DNA of 63,372 nucleotides from Coprobacter sp. (GCA_017462265.1 JAFTRN010000011.1:1-63372), one strand, 5' to 3'; counted from the first letter of the stretch, positions 8,771 to 18,293 are shown. Made by a program: numbers and translations. Notes: generated by a model not told the origin, from the sequence alone.

Positions 8771-9451
8771 ATGAAACAATCGGTCAATCTGGCATTTGCC
8801 TTGATGTGCATACTGTTCTGCGTATGCCTTACTATAGCTAATATTTTAGAGGTGAAAATTGTGGCGATAGGCCATTTTACAATGACGGCCGGACTTATCG
8901 TCTTCCCGCTATCGTATATTATCAACGATTGTGTGGCCGAAGTGTGGGGGTATGGAAAGACACGTCTGATGATATGGACGGGCTTCCTTACTAATTTTAT
9001 AGCCGTGGCATTTCTGCAATTAGCGATATGGCTTCCACCGTCACCTGAGTGGCCGCATCAGGAGGCTTTCGCTACCCTCTTTGGCCTTACCCCTCGTATC
9101 GTGGCAGCCAGTTTTGTTGCGTTCCTTGTTGGCTCGTTTATCAACGCCTATGTGATGAGCCGTATGAAAATAGCCTCGAAAGGTCGTAATTTTTCTTTGC
9201 GGGCTATAGTCTCTACCCTATTGGGTGAAGGGGCCGATTCGGTGATATTTTTCCCATTGGCATTTGGAGGCTTAGTCTCTTTTGACACCTTATTGTTACT
9301 GATTTTCTCTCAAATGATTTTGAAGTCGGTTTACGAGATTATCGCTTTACCGGTGACTATACGAGTGGTGCGATGGGTGAAGCATCTTACCGCGACCGAC
9401 GTGTACGATACCGATGTGTCGTACAATGTGTTTAAAATCAGAAAACTTTAA
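8771..9451 (+). CDS. yhhQ: queuosine precursor transporter (VUT/YhhQ family)
   Basis: This integral membrane protein has 226 residues and about six hydrophobic segments. Family features are NILEVKIVAIG near residues 20-30, FPLSYIINDCVAEVWGYG near 43-60, and GEGADSVIFFPLAFGG near 151-166. Family members take up preQ0/preQ1 or queuine for tRNA modification. The start at 8771 was chosen because the upstream in-frame ATG lies within the promoter, and because a preQ1-I-like aptamer fills the leader. The gene converges on the alpha-2-macroglobulin gene with only 8 bases between stop codons and no visible terminator. Confidence 0.9.
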   Translation: MKQSVNLAFALMCILFCVCLTIANILEVKIVAIGHFTMTAGLIVFPLSYIINDCVAEVWGYGKTRLMIWTGFLTNFIAVAFLQLAIWLPPSPEWPHQEAFATLFGLTPRIVAASFVAFLVGSFINAYVMSRMKIASKGRNFSLRAIVSTLLGEGADSVIFFPLAFGGLVSFDTLLLLIFSQMILKSVYEIIALPVTIRVVRWVKHLTATDVYDTDVSYNVFKIRKL

Positions 9452-9459
9452 GCTAATCT

Positions 9460-12400
9460 CTACTCTATATTTATAACGCCGCCATCGCTATGGGCTGTAA
9501 ATTGTGGCGCATAGAGACATTGTACGTTGGCACAACCGGTGTGATATGAACCGGCTCTGTCGATGTAGCTGTCGTAGGCGTATATATGATACCCTTGTGG
9601 CAGGTGCTCGATGTAGAAACGGGTAGAGCTGTCGCGACTTTCACGTCGTGCCGACGACCTTTGTTGATAGGTACTGATGGGTAATTGCTCGATTGGTTCG
9701 AGACAGGCGGCTCTATTGTCGTTTATCACCACGAAATCGAGCGCTCTCTCGCAAGTGACGATGAGACGGGTATGTATGCGGTCGCCGATGCGAGGCCGGC
9801 GGTCACCTATCGGTACGAGGGTGTCGCCGACGATGATGAACAACTCTTTCTGCATGGATAGTTCGTTGCCGACTTGTGCTATCTTGTCGATGTCGGTGCT
9901 GTATTGTCGATAGAGGGTTGCTTGAGGTTCGCTATTACCTTGGCTGGTGAGGTTTATCCGGCTATGTGCCGGGGTGATTTCATTTCTCGATTTCGATATT
10001 TGCGTATAGCCACAATTTGCAGCGGGGCCTGTAATGGTATCGCTTCCCCAAATGATAGAGAAATCGCTTTTCTCGGGAATTGTGAAGTTTGTGCCTTGTG
10101 TCAGGCAGTGTAGCACTGATAGCGTAGTGGTGGCAGTGCCCCAATATCGGGCCTCTTTTTGCAGTAACAGCCAACGTTTCAACCCCGGTAGTAGAGGAGA
10201 GGTAGGCTCTATCAGCTCTATGGTCTCGGTCAGAAATGCGTGTAGTGCTATATCGCTGATGGTATGACCGGTGGAGTTGATGTTTGCCCAAGTCGTAAAA
10301 TTGTCTTGCGTGGTGGAATATCCGGCGATAGAGGTCGCTATGCGTCGGGCTGTGAGGGTGTCGCCCGATACATGGACCAATCGGGCGATGAGCGATTTGT
10401 GGTATAAATCGCTGTTGCGCCATCGGGCTAACGCTCGATGATATAAGGTGTCGCACTTGGCCTCTTGTATATCGGTGAGTTTATGTCGGAATGTGCGCTT
10501 CACGATGAGGTAACGTATATCGTCGGTGTGCAGGGTATTGTGAATATGCCGTGTCGTGTCGTCGAGAATCCGTTCTGTGAGGTATTCTAAGGCGCGGCGT
10601 TGCATGATGTCGTATAGTAGATTGTCGTTCGATATACCCCACTTTTTAAGCGTGGGAAGGTACTCGAGTACGGAGAGTGTTTGGCTGATATTGCCTGTCA
10701 TACCTTTATACCAGGGGAAACTGCCATCGTCGTTTTGTATCGATTGCAGTTGCTCCATGATTTTGTCGCAAGATAGTATTATGCGCTCATTATCGAGTAA
10801 TTGGTGCAGCTCGGCAATACGCTCGTTGTCGTTGTGTGCGATGACGGCCCAAGGAGTTTCTTCGAGTAAAATACTTTTCAGATTATTGTTTTGGGATAGA
10901 GGCGAGGAGTTTGTTTGTGCACTTAATTTTTGCAATATGGATACAAAAGAGGGATTGGCTTGCAGTATGGCATTGGCTATTCCATTGCTGTAGAGTGCGG
11001 TCAGCAGCTCGGCGGTAAAATTATCGTTCGATGGTGTGACAATGCCGGGAAGCGCTTGTATTATAGCCCATAGCGACGATGCGGTGTAGTTGAGCGAGGT
11101 ACATAGGGTTTCTTCGCCTTCGGGTGTTTGTGCAATAGATTTCATGGCTATCTCATAAGAGCCGTCATCGAGTTTGTGTAAAGATTGGGCCTCAGTAAGA
11201 ATGATTTTTGCCGGGAGTACGGGTAATAATCGTTGTTCGCCGTCGGCCATTCCGACGTTTGTTGTAGCTCGTATTCGCACGCCCACGATGGTGATATCGG
11301 GGTTGTCGATGGAGAATTGATTGCTAATCGAGGTCATACCCTCGGACCCGACACGGAAGTCGCTCTTTTCGCTGTGTATTATAGTGCTATCGGCGGGGTT
11401 GAATAGTTCAAACAGCAATTCTCCGGACAACTCTTTCTTGCCGGTATTACTTATGCGTGTACTGATACTTACCCGGTCGCCGATGCGTATATATCGGGGC
11501 AGATTGGGCATTACCATTAGGGGCTTGGCGGTGATAATGGTGTCGATGTATATGCCGTCTTGCAGTTTGTCGGAGAGGGCATAGAGCATCAATCGCCACG
11601 AGGTGAGACCGTCGGGCAGTGTGGCGAAAATCTCGAAACGACCTTTTTTGTCGCACGATATGGCGGGATAGAAGAATGCCGTTTCTCTGAAATCGTCGCG
11701 CACGAACGACTCGCTCTGCGCTTGATCACTGGTCGAGGCCGATTCCTTCGCGCTTTCGGAAGTGACGCTATTGGCAAAGTCGGCCGAGTGGCTATAGTTT
11801 GTTCTTAATAATCCTGATTGTGCGAGGAATACATCTTCGGTATATTCCCCGGTTAATAGATGGAGCCGGTCGTATTTAAATGCGGCGCAAGCGGTTTCGG
11901 GGTATTCGTCAATACCGAAATATTGGTGGCCCGGCGATGAATATCTCATGTATGGTGAGGTATAAAAGTCGGTAGCGATACGATTCCAGTGATTGACCGA
12001 GAGTTTGTCGAGCGAACGGTCGTACATGGTGGCGAATACACGGGCGTTATCAACACGTTTATTGCCGATTTTCAGCGTGAATTTCCAATGCTCTCGGCTT
12101 CCGCTTGTTGTGTAATCGCGGAATGATTGTGGAATGATTTGTAGCTCTTCCGAATGTTGTTTTCGTATGGTAATTATCGACCGGTGCACTTTGCCATCTT
12201 TTACAAACGACAGATGTAATGACAGTGCGGGGCTTTGGAACTCCTTCTCATATATGGGAATAGAGATATTTTCGTTGTGTAATGTGCGACGATATTGTTT
12301 GATGCAAGTGCGACCGTCGAATAGTTGGCATAGTATGGATACATCGCACCACGAGGTACCATAGATGACATCGCATCGCCCCCCTTTCTCTATCTCGTAA

Positions 12401-15024
12401 CTTCTTGTAGGAACCCATTGCGCCATAGCGAGCCCGGGCTTTTTGTCGTGCGGTGAGTAGAGTATGAAATTGGCGCTTTGTGTCTCTTTTGCGCCGGCGC
12501 AATTGGTGGCCTCTACAACGATACGATACGCACCCGATTTCCAATGTTTGGGGGTAATTCGAGGTGTGTCGCCGGCGTAGAATTTGCCTTTTTTGATACA
12601 GTGAGTGGGGGTGAAAGTCGTCAAATCGGGACTTGTCGTCTCGTCGCTTGGCAGGGTGTCGCTTGGCGATAACGCGTAGATGTGGTAACGACATTCAGCG
12701 ATAGCGGAGGCGTTTGTGGCAGGACTTATTATAATAGGCAGGTTGATGTGCCGTCCTTTTTCAATATATTCGGGCAGAGATATGGTGATACTCATCTGCT
12801 TGTCGGTTACAAAGAAATGGCAGGATTGCTCTACGACCTCTCCATTGGGTGCGGTGGCACTTACGGCGAGAGTGTAACTGGCAAAGGTCTCACCGGAGGG
12901 TAGGGTGGGAGTAAACTCTATATCGAACTTTCCGGCGCTGTCGGTGGTCGTTGTACCGATAGCGATACGATTGTCCCTGGCGGGATAGAGACGTTTTATC
13001 GTATAAGAAACGGACGAATTGGAGAGCATATCGCCGGCATAACCCGATACTTTACCCGAAATGATGGCGGCAGTATCGGTACAGAGATTGTGGCAGGGCT
13101 GTTGCAATAATATCTCAAATGTGTTCTTTTTATATTCCGAAACCGTTCTGACTATATGCCCATATTCGCATTTGAGACTGAGTTGCCCCGTGAGGTATTG
13201 CGGTATGATGAATTTCCCGGAAAATGAGCCATATTTGTCGCTATTAACTTCTTGTTTGGCGATTTCCAACCCATCTTTCAATAGCGAAATGGAGAACTTT
13301 TTATCGGGCACGACGTGTCGTGTGTACTCCTCTTTGACGAATAGTACTCCCGCATATTGCAGGGTGTCTCCGGGACGATATATGGCTCTGTCGGTGAAAA
13401 ATCGGGCTTGTGGTGTCGCCGTGCCATCGGACGTGTGCCGACCGATTCCCAAGAAATATATCGGTATTCGGGGGTGGCAACTATCGCCCTCGGCGACGGG
13501 TGCGATACAATCGACTGCAGTATCGGAGATGGTGGCTACGCCATCGGTGTCGCTTAGTACACTGCGCAGGTATTCATGTTCCCGAGCCGATTTCCGGTAT
13601 AAGCGTATTTCGGAATTGGGAAGGGGGTGACCGCTGTCATGATTGGTAACAATGATATTTACGGCCGAATCAGAGGCTTGGGTATAGGCAAAGAGTCGCG
13701 ATACGGCGATTTGTCGTGATACATGAGAGGTAAATTCACCATCGGCCGTAAATCGAATGTCGTATAGCCCCGGCGATAGCGCAGGTATATCCCAAGTCGC
13801 TTGTCGTTCGGGGGTAAATGAGCCCCCCTCTATGGGTATTTCCATTCGAGTGCTTGCCGTGCTGTCACTATTTTGCCCGGCCGGGGTGATGTCGGCATAA
13901 AGTCGGCGTATGTTTTTGTATGAGAATGAAATTCGATGAGTTATGTCGGGGGATAGCGTTTCGGGAATTGAAGCGTGAAACCGAGGCGCTACAAAGCGGT
14001 TATAGCTGTTTTTTAAGCAATCGATGCGGAAATAGTCAGGGTGTCGGGTTATCTGCTCTCGAACACAAGTTATCCAATTCGATACCGCCCCGAAATTATT
14101 CTCGTTCAATCCGCGTCCTATCTCTATTAGTATCTCTGTCGCATAAGGGTTGCCGACATACCGATGATACATATCGTATAATGTGGTGTGATAGGTCGAG
14201 TCGGGGCAGAAGCGTTGTAAAAACTTCTCACGTTCGAGGTGGCACATCATATAGGCCGAAGTGCTGTCGTGATGGAGGGTGAGTAATCTGTCGTAGATAT
14301 TTACTATCCGGGCTTTTATGGCGTAACTATCGGGAATAACCGCGATGGGGTTAGGAATAATCTTTGAGGGACGAACGAAAATCTCCTGCCGTATCAGGGG
14401 TGACGGATATTGTGAAATGAGATTGCTGTATAGCCCGATAGCCCGATGTGTCAGGAAATCGAATGTTGTAGGTCTCAGAATACGATTCTGCTCCTCCCGG
14501 TGTATTGTCAGATCATAAACCTCTATCGGGGTACGTAACAGCGTGTCTTGATGATATAATGAGGAGTCGAGTAGATCGGCGATACGGCACACGAAATCGT
14601 CGGTACACCATTCGCGCATATCCCGAGGACGATTGGCATTGATACCTGCGCGATTGCCGATGGTGTAGCGGTTGCGCTGAAAATATCGATGCGTCAGTTC
14701 GGCCTCATACGACCATAGTAGCGCGCGAGCGATGTTGTCGGAACATCGGGTGGCGTATTGTCTTAGTTTGTTGATGTATAGGGGCAGATTGTCGGCGTTG
14801 AGTAAATAGCGATATTCACATAGTGCTATTGCGTTGGTGGCAACGCCCATAGCATTGTTATGCCGTAAGGCTTCTTTCAATCGGTATTCGATAGCAGGGA
14901 TAGAGTCGGCCGGGTTTTCGGGTAGGAGGTGAGTATTGTCGTTTATGTTGTGAACAATCTGAGCGTGGAGGGAATATCCTCCACCCCATAAACACATGAA
15001 TAGTAACCAAACAATCTTTCTCAT
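9460..15024 (-). CDS. alpha-2-macroglobulin family protein without thioester
   Basis: This protein of 1854 residues has a Sec signal peptide (residues 1-22, ending LHAQ) and no lipobox. The MG2-type stretch (AIYRPGDTLQYAG) is near residue 550. The A2M signature region (AFFYPAISCDKKGRFEIFATLPDGLTSWR) starts near 1110, and an alpha-toroid-like region follows from about 1300. Where thioester-bearing members have CxEQ, this protein has PSNDNFTAE (about 1325), so it cannot form the thioester bond. Bacterial relatives are periplasmic or surface proteinase traps, and the lack of a thioester is known in several bacterial groups. The role here is inferred, not shown. Its promoter lies within the palindromic repeat at 15053-15192. 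Confidence 0.88.
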   Translation of the reverse strand: MRKIVWLLFMCLWGGGYSLHAQIVHNINDNTHLLPENPADSIPAIEYRLKEALRHNNAMGVATNAIALCEYRYLLNADNLPLYINKLRQYATRCSDNIARALLWSYEAELTHRYFQRNRYTIGNRAGINANRPRDMREWCTDDFVCRIADLLDSSLYHQDTLLRTPIEVYDLTIHREEQNRILRPTTFDFLTHRAIGLYSNLISQYPSPLIRQEIFVRPSKIIPNPIAVIPDSYAIKARIVNIYDRLLTLHHDSTSAYMMCHLEREKFLQRFCPDSTYHTTLYDMYHRYVGNPYATEILIEIGRGLNENNFGAVSNWITCVREQITRHPDYFRIDCLKNSYNRFVAPRFHASIPETLSPDITHRISFSYKNIRRLYADITPAGQNSDSTASTRMEIPIEGGSFTPERQATWDIPALSPGLYDIRFTADGEFTSHVSRQIAVSRLFAYTQASDSAVNIIVTNHDSGHPLPNSEIRLYRKSAREHEYLRSVLSDTDGVATISDTAVDCIAPVAEGDSCHPRIPIYFLGIGRHTSDGTATPQARFFTDRAIYRPGDTLQYAGVLFVKEEYTRHVVPDKKFSISLLKDGLEIAKQEVNSDKYGSFSGKFIIPQYLTGQLSLKCEYGHIVRTVSEYKKNTFEILLQQPCHNLCTDTAAIISGKVSGYAGDMLSNSSVSYTIKRLYPARDNRIAIGTTTTDSAGKFDIEFTPTLPSGETFASYTLAVSATAPNGEVVEQSCHFFVTDKQMSITISLPEYIEKGRHINLPIIISPATNASAIAECRYHIYALSPSDTLPSDETTSPDLTTFTPTHCIKKGKFYAGDTPRITPKHWKSGAYRIVVEATNCAGAKETQSANFILYSPHDKKPGLAMAQWVPTRSYEIEKGGRCDVIYGTSWCDVSILCQLFDGRTCIKQYRRTLHNENISIPIYEKEFQSPALSLHLSFVKDGKVHRSIITIRKQHSEELQIIPQSFRDYTTSGSREHWKFTLKIGNKRVDNARVFATMYDRSLDKLSVNHWNRIATDFYTSPYMRYSSPGHQYFGIDEYPETACAAFKYDRLHLLTGEYTEDVFLAQSGLLRTNYSHSADFANSVTSESAKESASTSDQAQSESFVRDDFRETAFFYPAISCDKKGRFEIFATLPDGLTSWRLMLYALSDKLQDGIYIDTIITAKPLMVMPNLPRYIRIGDRVSISTRISNTGKKELSGELLFELFNPADSTIIHSEKSDFRVGSEGMTSISNQFSIDNPDITIVGVRIRATTNVGMADGEQRLLPVLPAKIILTEAQSLHKLDDGSYEIAMKSIAQTPEGEETLCTSLNYTASSLWAIIQALPGIVTPSNDNFTAELLTALYSNGIANAILQANPSFVSILQKLSAQTNSSPLSQNNNLKSILLEETPWAVIAHNDNERIAELHQLLDNERIILSCDKIMEQLQSIQNDDGSFPWYKGMTGNISQTLSVLEYLPTLKKWGISNDNLLYDIMQRRALEYLTERILDDTTRHIHNTLHTDDIRYLIVKRTFRHKLTDIQEAKCDTLYHRALARWRNSDLYHKSLIARLVHVSGDTLTARRIATSIAGYSTTQDNFTTWANINSTGHTISDIALHAFLTETIELIEPTSPLLPGLKRWLLLQKEARYWGTATTTLSVLHCLTQGTNFTIPEKSDFSIIWGSDTITGPAANCGYTQISKSRNEITPAHSRINLTSQGNSEPQATLYRQYSTDIDKIAQVGNELSMQKELFIIVGDTLVPIGDRRPRIGDRIHTRLIVTCERALDFVVINDNRAACLEPIEQLPISTYQQRSSARRESRDSSTRFYIEHLPQGYHIYAYDSYIDRAGSYHTGCANVQCLYAPQFTAHSDGGVINIE

Positions 15025-15052
15025 AGCGATAGATCTATATACTCGTTTGTTG

Positions 15053-15192
15053 CAAATATACGAATAAGCGAGCGGAGAAAAACAAATTTATTTGATTTTT
15101 ATCCCGAGCTACCGTCTATATTCGATGCTCGCATCAAATATACATATAAGCGAGCGAGAAATATCAAGCTTGCTTGGATATTTTTCACCGTG
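15053..15192. repeat. tandem promoter-bearing palindromic repeat, copy 1
   Basis: Two imperfect palindromic units lie in tandem. Unit A starts at 15053 and unit B at 15135, each beginning with CAAATATA, a -7 box (TATATTTG) read on the minus strand. Unit A shares 26 identical bases with copy 2 (15077-15102 = 18318-18343). Unit B shares 38 identical bases (15151-15188 = 18392-18429). Both loci have an 82-base period. The first box is 29 bases from the start codon of the alpha-2-macroglobulin gene and has a TTTG 22 bases further upstream, so the repeat also carries the gene's promoter. Confidence 0.8.
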
Positions 15193-15238
15193 TGTGCAAT
15201 TTGTGTTTGTGGTTTAGCTTAATTTCCGAATTTCTTTA

Positions 15239-15246
15239 TACTTTTG
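15239..15246 (+). promoter_or_regulatory. -7 box of the cyuA-like operon
   Basis: TACTTTTG fits TAnnTTTG and lies 31 bases before the start codon. The best -33 candidate is TTTA at 15213-15216, 22 bases upstream. Confidence 0.55.
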
Positions 15247-15277
15247 TCATACTAATACCTAATAACCTGCCTGATAT

Positions 15278-16561
15278 ATGGAAAAAACAGAAAGAGAACG
15301 TATTGTGCGCCTTATACAGCGCGAGGTGGTGCCTGCAATAGGGTGTACCGAGCCTATCGCTGTAGCATTATGCGTGTCGCAAGCCACACGCTTATTGGCA
15401 ACAATTCCCGAAAAAATAGAGGTGTTGCTGAGTGCGAATATTTTGAAAAATGCCATGGGAGTAGGTATTCCCGGAACAGGTATGATAGGTCTCCCTATTG
15501 CGGTCGCTTTGGGGGCGTTGGTGGGTAATCCCGATTATCAACTCGAGGTACTCAAAGATATAACCCCCGATGCAGTGACGCGTGGTAAGCAATTTATCGA
15601 CGAGGAACGCATACAAATAGCTCTGAAGGAAAATATTGCGGAAAAACTATATATCGAGGTTACGGTTACGGCAGCAACATCGTCGGCCACGGCTGTTATT
15701 GCCGGAGGTCATACCACATTTGTATATGAGGAAAAAGATGGCCGGGTGTTGCGCGACAATCGTAAGGTCGCCGATGTAGAGACCTCCGATGAGGATTGTA
15801 CGCTTTCGCTACGACGGGTGTATGATTTTGCCCTTACCGCACCCTTGGAGGAGATAGAGTTTATCTTGGAGTCGGCACGCCTGAATAAGGCTGCCGCCGA
15901 ACAATCGTTCAAGGGTAATTACGGCCACTCATTGGGCAAGACGATGAATTCTACGGTGCGTCCCATTATGGGCGATACGATATATACCCGCATACTCTCG
16001 TACACATCGGGTGCTTGCGACGCGCGTATGGCCGGAGCCATGATACCGGTGATGAGCAACTCGGGAAGTGGCAATCAGGGTATTACGGCAACACTCCCGG
16101 TAGTGGTATATGCCGAGGAAAACCATAAATCACACGAAGAATTGGTTCGAGCTTTGACGTTGAGCCATCTCACGGTAATCTACATCAAACAGAGCCTCGG
16201 ACGCCTCTCGGCCTTATGTGGCTGCGTAGTGGCTGCTACCGGTTCGTGTTGCGGTATCACCTATCTTATGGGGGGCGGTTATGTGGAGATTACCTATGCG
16301 GTAAAAAATATGGTCGCCAATCTCACCGGTATGTTATGTGATGGAGCCAAACCCAGTTGTGCCATGAAGCTTACGACCGGGGTATCTACAGCCATATTTT
16401 CGTCGGTATTGGCGATGGAACACAAATGTGTGACTGCGGTCGAGGGTATTATCGAGAACGATGTAGATCGCACGGTACGTAACCTTACCCGCATCGGTGC
16501 TCAGGGTATGAACGAGACCGATCGTGTGGTACTTGATATCATGACGCATAAATGTCCATAA
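15278..16561 (+). CDS. cyuA: L-cysteine desulfidase family protein (CyuA/UPF0597)
   Basis: This cytoplasmic protein of 427 residues matches the UPF0597/CyuA family along its whole length. Family landmarks are the opening PAIGCTEPIAVAL (Cys at about 23), NILKNAMGVGIPGTG, SGACDARMAGAMIPVMSNSGSGNQG near 247-270, a cysteine-rich GCVVAATGSCCGITYLMGGG, and CDGAKPSCAMKL. Characterised members use an oxygen-sensitive iron-sulfur cluster to convert L-cysteine to pyruvate, ammonia and sulfide, and the conserved cysteines seen here fit that. The same family is distantly related to serine dehydratases, so the exact substrate is inferred. A small acidic protein gene follows after 21 bases and is probably co-transcribed. 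Confidence 0.88.
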   Translation: MEKTERERIVRLIQREVVPAIGCTEPIAVALCVSQATRLLATIPEKIEVLLSANILKNAMGVGIPGTGMIGLPIAVALGALVGNPDYQLEVLKDITPDAVTRGKQFIDEERIQIALKENIAEKLYIEVTVTAATSSATAVIAGGHTTFVYEEKDGRVLRDNRKVADVETSDEDCTLSLRRVYDFALTAPLEEIEFILESARLNKAAAEQSFKGNYGHSLGKTMNSTVRPIMGDTIYTRILSYTSGACDARMAGAMIPVMSNSGSGNQGITATLPVVVYAEENHKSHEELVRALTLSHLTVIYIKQSLGRLSALCGCVVAATGSCCGITYLMGGGYVEITYAVKNMVANLTGMLCDGAKPSCAMKLTTGVSTAIFSSVLAMEHKCVTAVEGIIENDVDRTVRNLTRIGAQGMNETDRVVLDIMTHKCP

Positions 16562-16582
16562 TAACTCCTAAATAAAAAAGAA

Positions 16583-17119
16583 ATGAAAAAGATTCTGATT
16601 TTTATTGTTTTGATTGCCGCTGTCGCCGGAATTGTAAAGTATGTGGGTACCGACGATGCGTCGGTATCGCAAGGACCGGCTGTTCCAATTCAGACAGAGG
16701 CAATAGACCAATCTGAGGCCCCGGATACGATAGCGGACACTCCGGAGCATGACCAAGAGGTAATCCTTGAGTTTGACGATGAAACTCCGGCGATGCGAGA
16801 GTCAAAGGCTACACCCGTTGCCGAAACCTCTAATACCGACAGCGACGAAGACGATGCTACGGTAGAACGAAAAATGACTACCGAGATGGACCGTCGCACG
16901 GTAGGTAACGAAAATAAAGCGCTCGATAATGAATATCGGGAGTATCGCGATGGAACGTTTGCCGACGAAATGAGCAAGACCGAGGAGCAACAGGCTACCG
17001 ATACCCTCTCGCTCAAAGATGAAGCCATAACTCGCAAAGTGCAACCTTCGAGCGAAGCTGCCAAGAAGACCGAGAGCGATTATGAAAATTTCCAAAATGT
17101 ATTCGACTCAGAGTTTTAG
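16583..17119 (+). CDS. small membrane-anchored acidic protein, unknown function
   Basis: I do not recognise this 178-residue protein. Residues 4-22 (ILIFIVLIAAVAGIVKYVG) are an uncleaved signal-anchor or transmembrane helix. The rest is hydrophilic and strongly acidic, rich in Asp, Glu, Ser and Thr, and looks largely disordered with one basic patch in the middle (RKMTTEMDRR). It starts 21 bases after the cysteine-desulfidase-like gene on the same strand, so the two probably form an operon. The tail would most likely face the periplasm. No enzymatic motif is visible. Confidence 0.7.
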   Translation: MKKILIFIVLIAAVAGIVKYVGTDDASVSQGPAVPIQTEAIDQSEAPDTIADTPEHDQEVILEFDDETPAMRESKATPVAETSNTDSDEDDATVERKMTTEMDRRTVGNENKALDNEYREYRDGTFADEMSKTEEQQATDTLSLKDEAITRKVQPSSEAAKKTESDYENFQNVFDSEF

Positions 17120-17171
17120 AGGTTAGAACACTATTACACAGGTACGTTTTTTTACGCAATAATTTATAGAA

Positions 17172-17194
17172 GAGGCGACTCGTAGAGTTGCCTC
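17172..17194 (+). terminator. hairpin after the cyuA operon
   Basis: GAGGCGACTC (17172-17181) pairs with GAGTTGCCTC (17185-17194), ten pairs including one G-U, around a 3-base loop. The tail is only weakly T-rich, so this is a probable but imperfect terminator 52 bases past the last stop codon. Confidence 0.5.
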
Positions 17195-17282
17195 CTTTGC
17201 TTGTAGGTGTTAAAGAAATAGGCCAAAACACTTATGAAGGGTTAAAAAATCTAAAAACATATCGATTTTCTTGCATAAATCC

Positions 17283-17313
17283 ATTGCCGGTGTATAAAAT
17301 ACACTTACATTTG
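17283..17313 (+). promoter_or_regulatory. promoter of candidate small RNA 1
   Basis: ATTG at 17283-17286 and TACATTTG at 17306-17313 are 19 bases apart and fit the Bacteroidetes promoter. No open reading frame follows. Confidence 0.6.
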
Positions 17314-17318
17314 CATCG

Positions 17319-17384
17319 TGTTTTTCATGGTATTAAATTTAAGGTTAACAAAGATTGGTTGTCGTGAGACAATCAATTTTTTTG
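17319..17384 (+). ncRNA. candidate small RNA or leader 1
   Basis: A transcript of about 65 bases is predicted from the promoter at 17283-17313 to a terminator hairpin (17354-17363 with 17368-17377, GTGA loop, then a run of seven T to 17383). It has no coding capacity. The body includes CATGGTATTAAATTTAAGG, a stretch whose core TGGTATTAA recurs in the second unit about 270 bases downstream. From memory, similar AT-rich leaders ending in a hairpin are common in Bacteroides genomes, but I cannot name a family. Confidence 0.55.
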
Positions 17385-17548
17385 TTTATAGACAATCCTC
17401 AGATAATCGTTAATATCCTACGTCCCTCCCCCAACAGTATAACATATCTATATGACAAAAGTAAGAAGCTATAGGTCAATTTATCAGGCGTAAAGCGATC
17501 AAAAAGAATCTTATTTTGCGATTTTTATATCAAAGAAACGCAAAATGC

Positions 17549-17580
17549 TTGGATTATATATCTTTTTTACTTTATATTTG
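17549..17580 (+). promoter_or_regulatory. promoter of candidate small RNA 2
   Basis: TATATTTG at 17573-17580 is an exact -7 match. A TTGG at 17549-17552, about 21 bases upstream, serves as a weak -33. Just upstream, ATTTTGCG (17513-17520) and CGCAAAAT (17539-17546) form a further inverted repeat. Confidence 0.55.
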
Positions 17581-17585
17581 CGAAA

Positions 17586-17664
17586 GATAATACAAATGGT
17601 ATTAATCTAATATAATCGAACTCTCCCGTGAAGCTGCCGTGCGTTGAGCATAGCAGCTTTTTTT
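17586..17664 (+). ncRNA. candidate small RNA or leader 2
   Basis: A transcript of about 78 bases is predicted from the promoter at 17549-17580 to a terminator (AAGCTGC 17631-17637 with GCAGCTT 17653-17659, T-run to 17664). It shares the motif ATGGTATTAA with unit 1. No reading frame of note is present. Together the two units account for most of the 596-base gap between the cyuA operon and the DJ-1 gene. The stretch 17385-17512 shows nothing I recognise. Confidence 0.5.
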
Positions 17665-17670
17665 ATATAA

Positions 17671-17700
17671 GAAAAGCCACTATTGAAATAGAGGCTTTTC
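17671..17700 (-). terminator. terminator of the DJ-1/PfpI gene
   Basis: GAAAAGCC (17671-17678) pairs with GGCTTTTC (17693-17700), with further inner pairing. It lies 16 bases past the minus-strand stop codon. The T-tract on the minus strand is modest. Confidence 0.6.
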
Positions 17701-17715
17701 AAGGATATGCAGTAA

Positions 17716-18264
17716 TCAATCGAGGAGCATACCTGAGCGTACTTCCGATATGGCGTCGTCGCCGAGCGTATGCCGTATGATGGCCGATGCAAAATCGGCA
17801 GCAGCGGCCGGCCCTTTGCCTGTGATAATGTTTCCATCGATTTCTACCATGTGTCCGGTCACGGTAGCACCGTGCAACATTGCCTCAAAGCCCGGATAGC
17901 AGGTGGCTTTTCGTCCATCGAGTATGCCATTGACTCCGAGCACGAACGGAGCGGCACAAATGGCGGCGATAGGTTTATCGGCAGTGGCGTGAACCTTCAA
18001 TGCTTCGACGAGAGGAGCACATTCGCCCAAGTTTTTCGACCCGGGCATACCTCCCGGTAATATCAACCATTGCGCGTCGGCGAGCGAAACCTCATCGATT
18101 GTCATATCGGCTGTTACCGGTATATTGTGGGCACCGGTTACGATGGGCTGTGGAGTGATGGCAACGGTACGTACGTCTATACCGGCACGACGCATCATGT
18201 CTATCACGGTGAGGGCTTCTATTTCCTCGAAACCATTGGCGAGAAAGAGATAAGATGTTTTCAT
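17716..18264 (-). CDS. DJ-1/PfpI family protein
   Basis: This cytoplasmic protein of 182 residues has the complete DJ-1/PfpI fold. Visible features are the opening LFLANGFEEIEALT with the conserved Glu near residue 15, LPGGMPGSKNL near 71-81, and the nucleophile-elbow cysteine in AAICAAPFVLG (Cys about 102). The closing GKGPAAAADFA segment is also typical. Proteins this close to human DJ-1 in length and motifs are assigned to oxidative-stress defence or deglycase/glyoxalase activity. The substrate cannot be told from sequence. It is monocistronic. Its promoter sits in the palindromic repeat at 18294-18468, arranged as in front of the alpha-2-macroglobulin gene. Confidence 0.88.
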   Translation of the reverse strand: MKTSYLFLANGFEEIEALTVIDMMRRAGIDVRTVAITPQPIVTGAHNIPVTADMTIDEVSLADAQWLILPGGMPGSKNLGECAPLVEALKVHATADKPIAAICAAPFVLGVNGILDGRKATCYPGFEAMLHGATVTGHMVEIDGNIITGKGPAAAADFASAIIRHTLGDDAISEVRSGMLLD

Positions 18265-18293
18265 ATCTTGGGACTTTAATGATAATTATTCTA

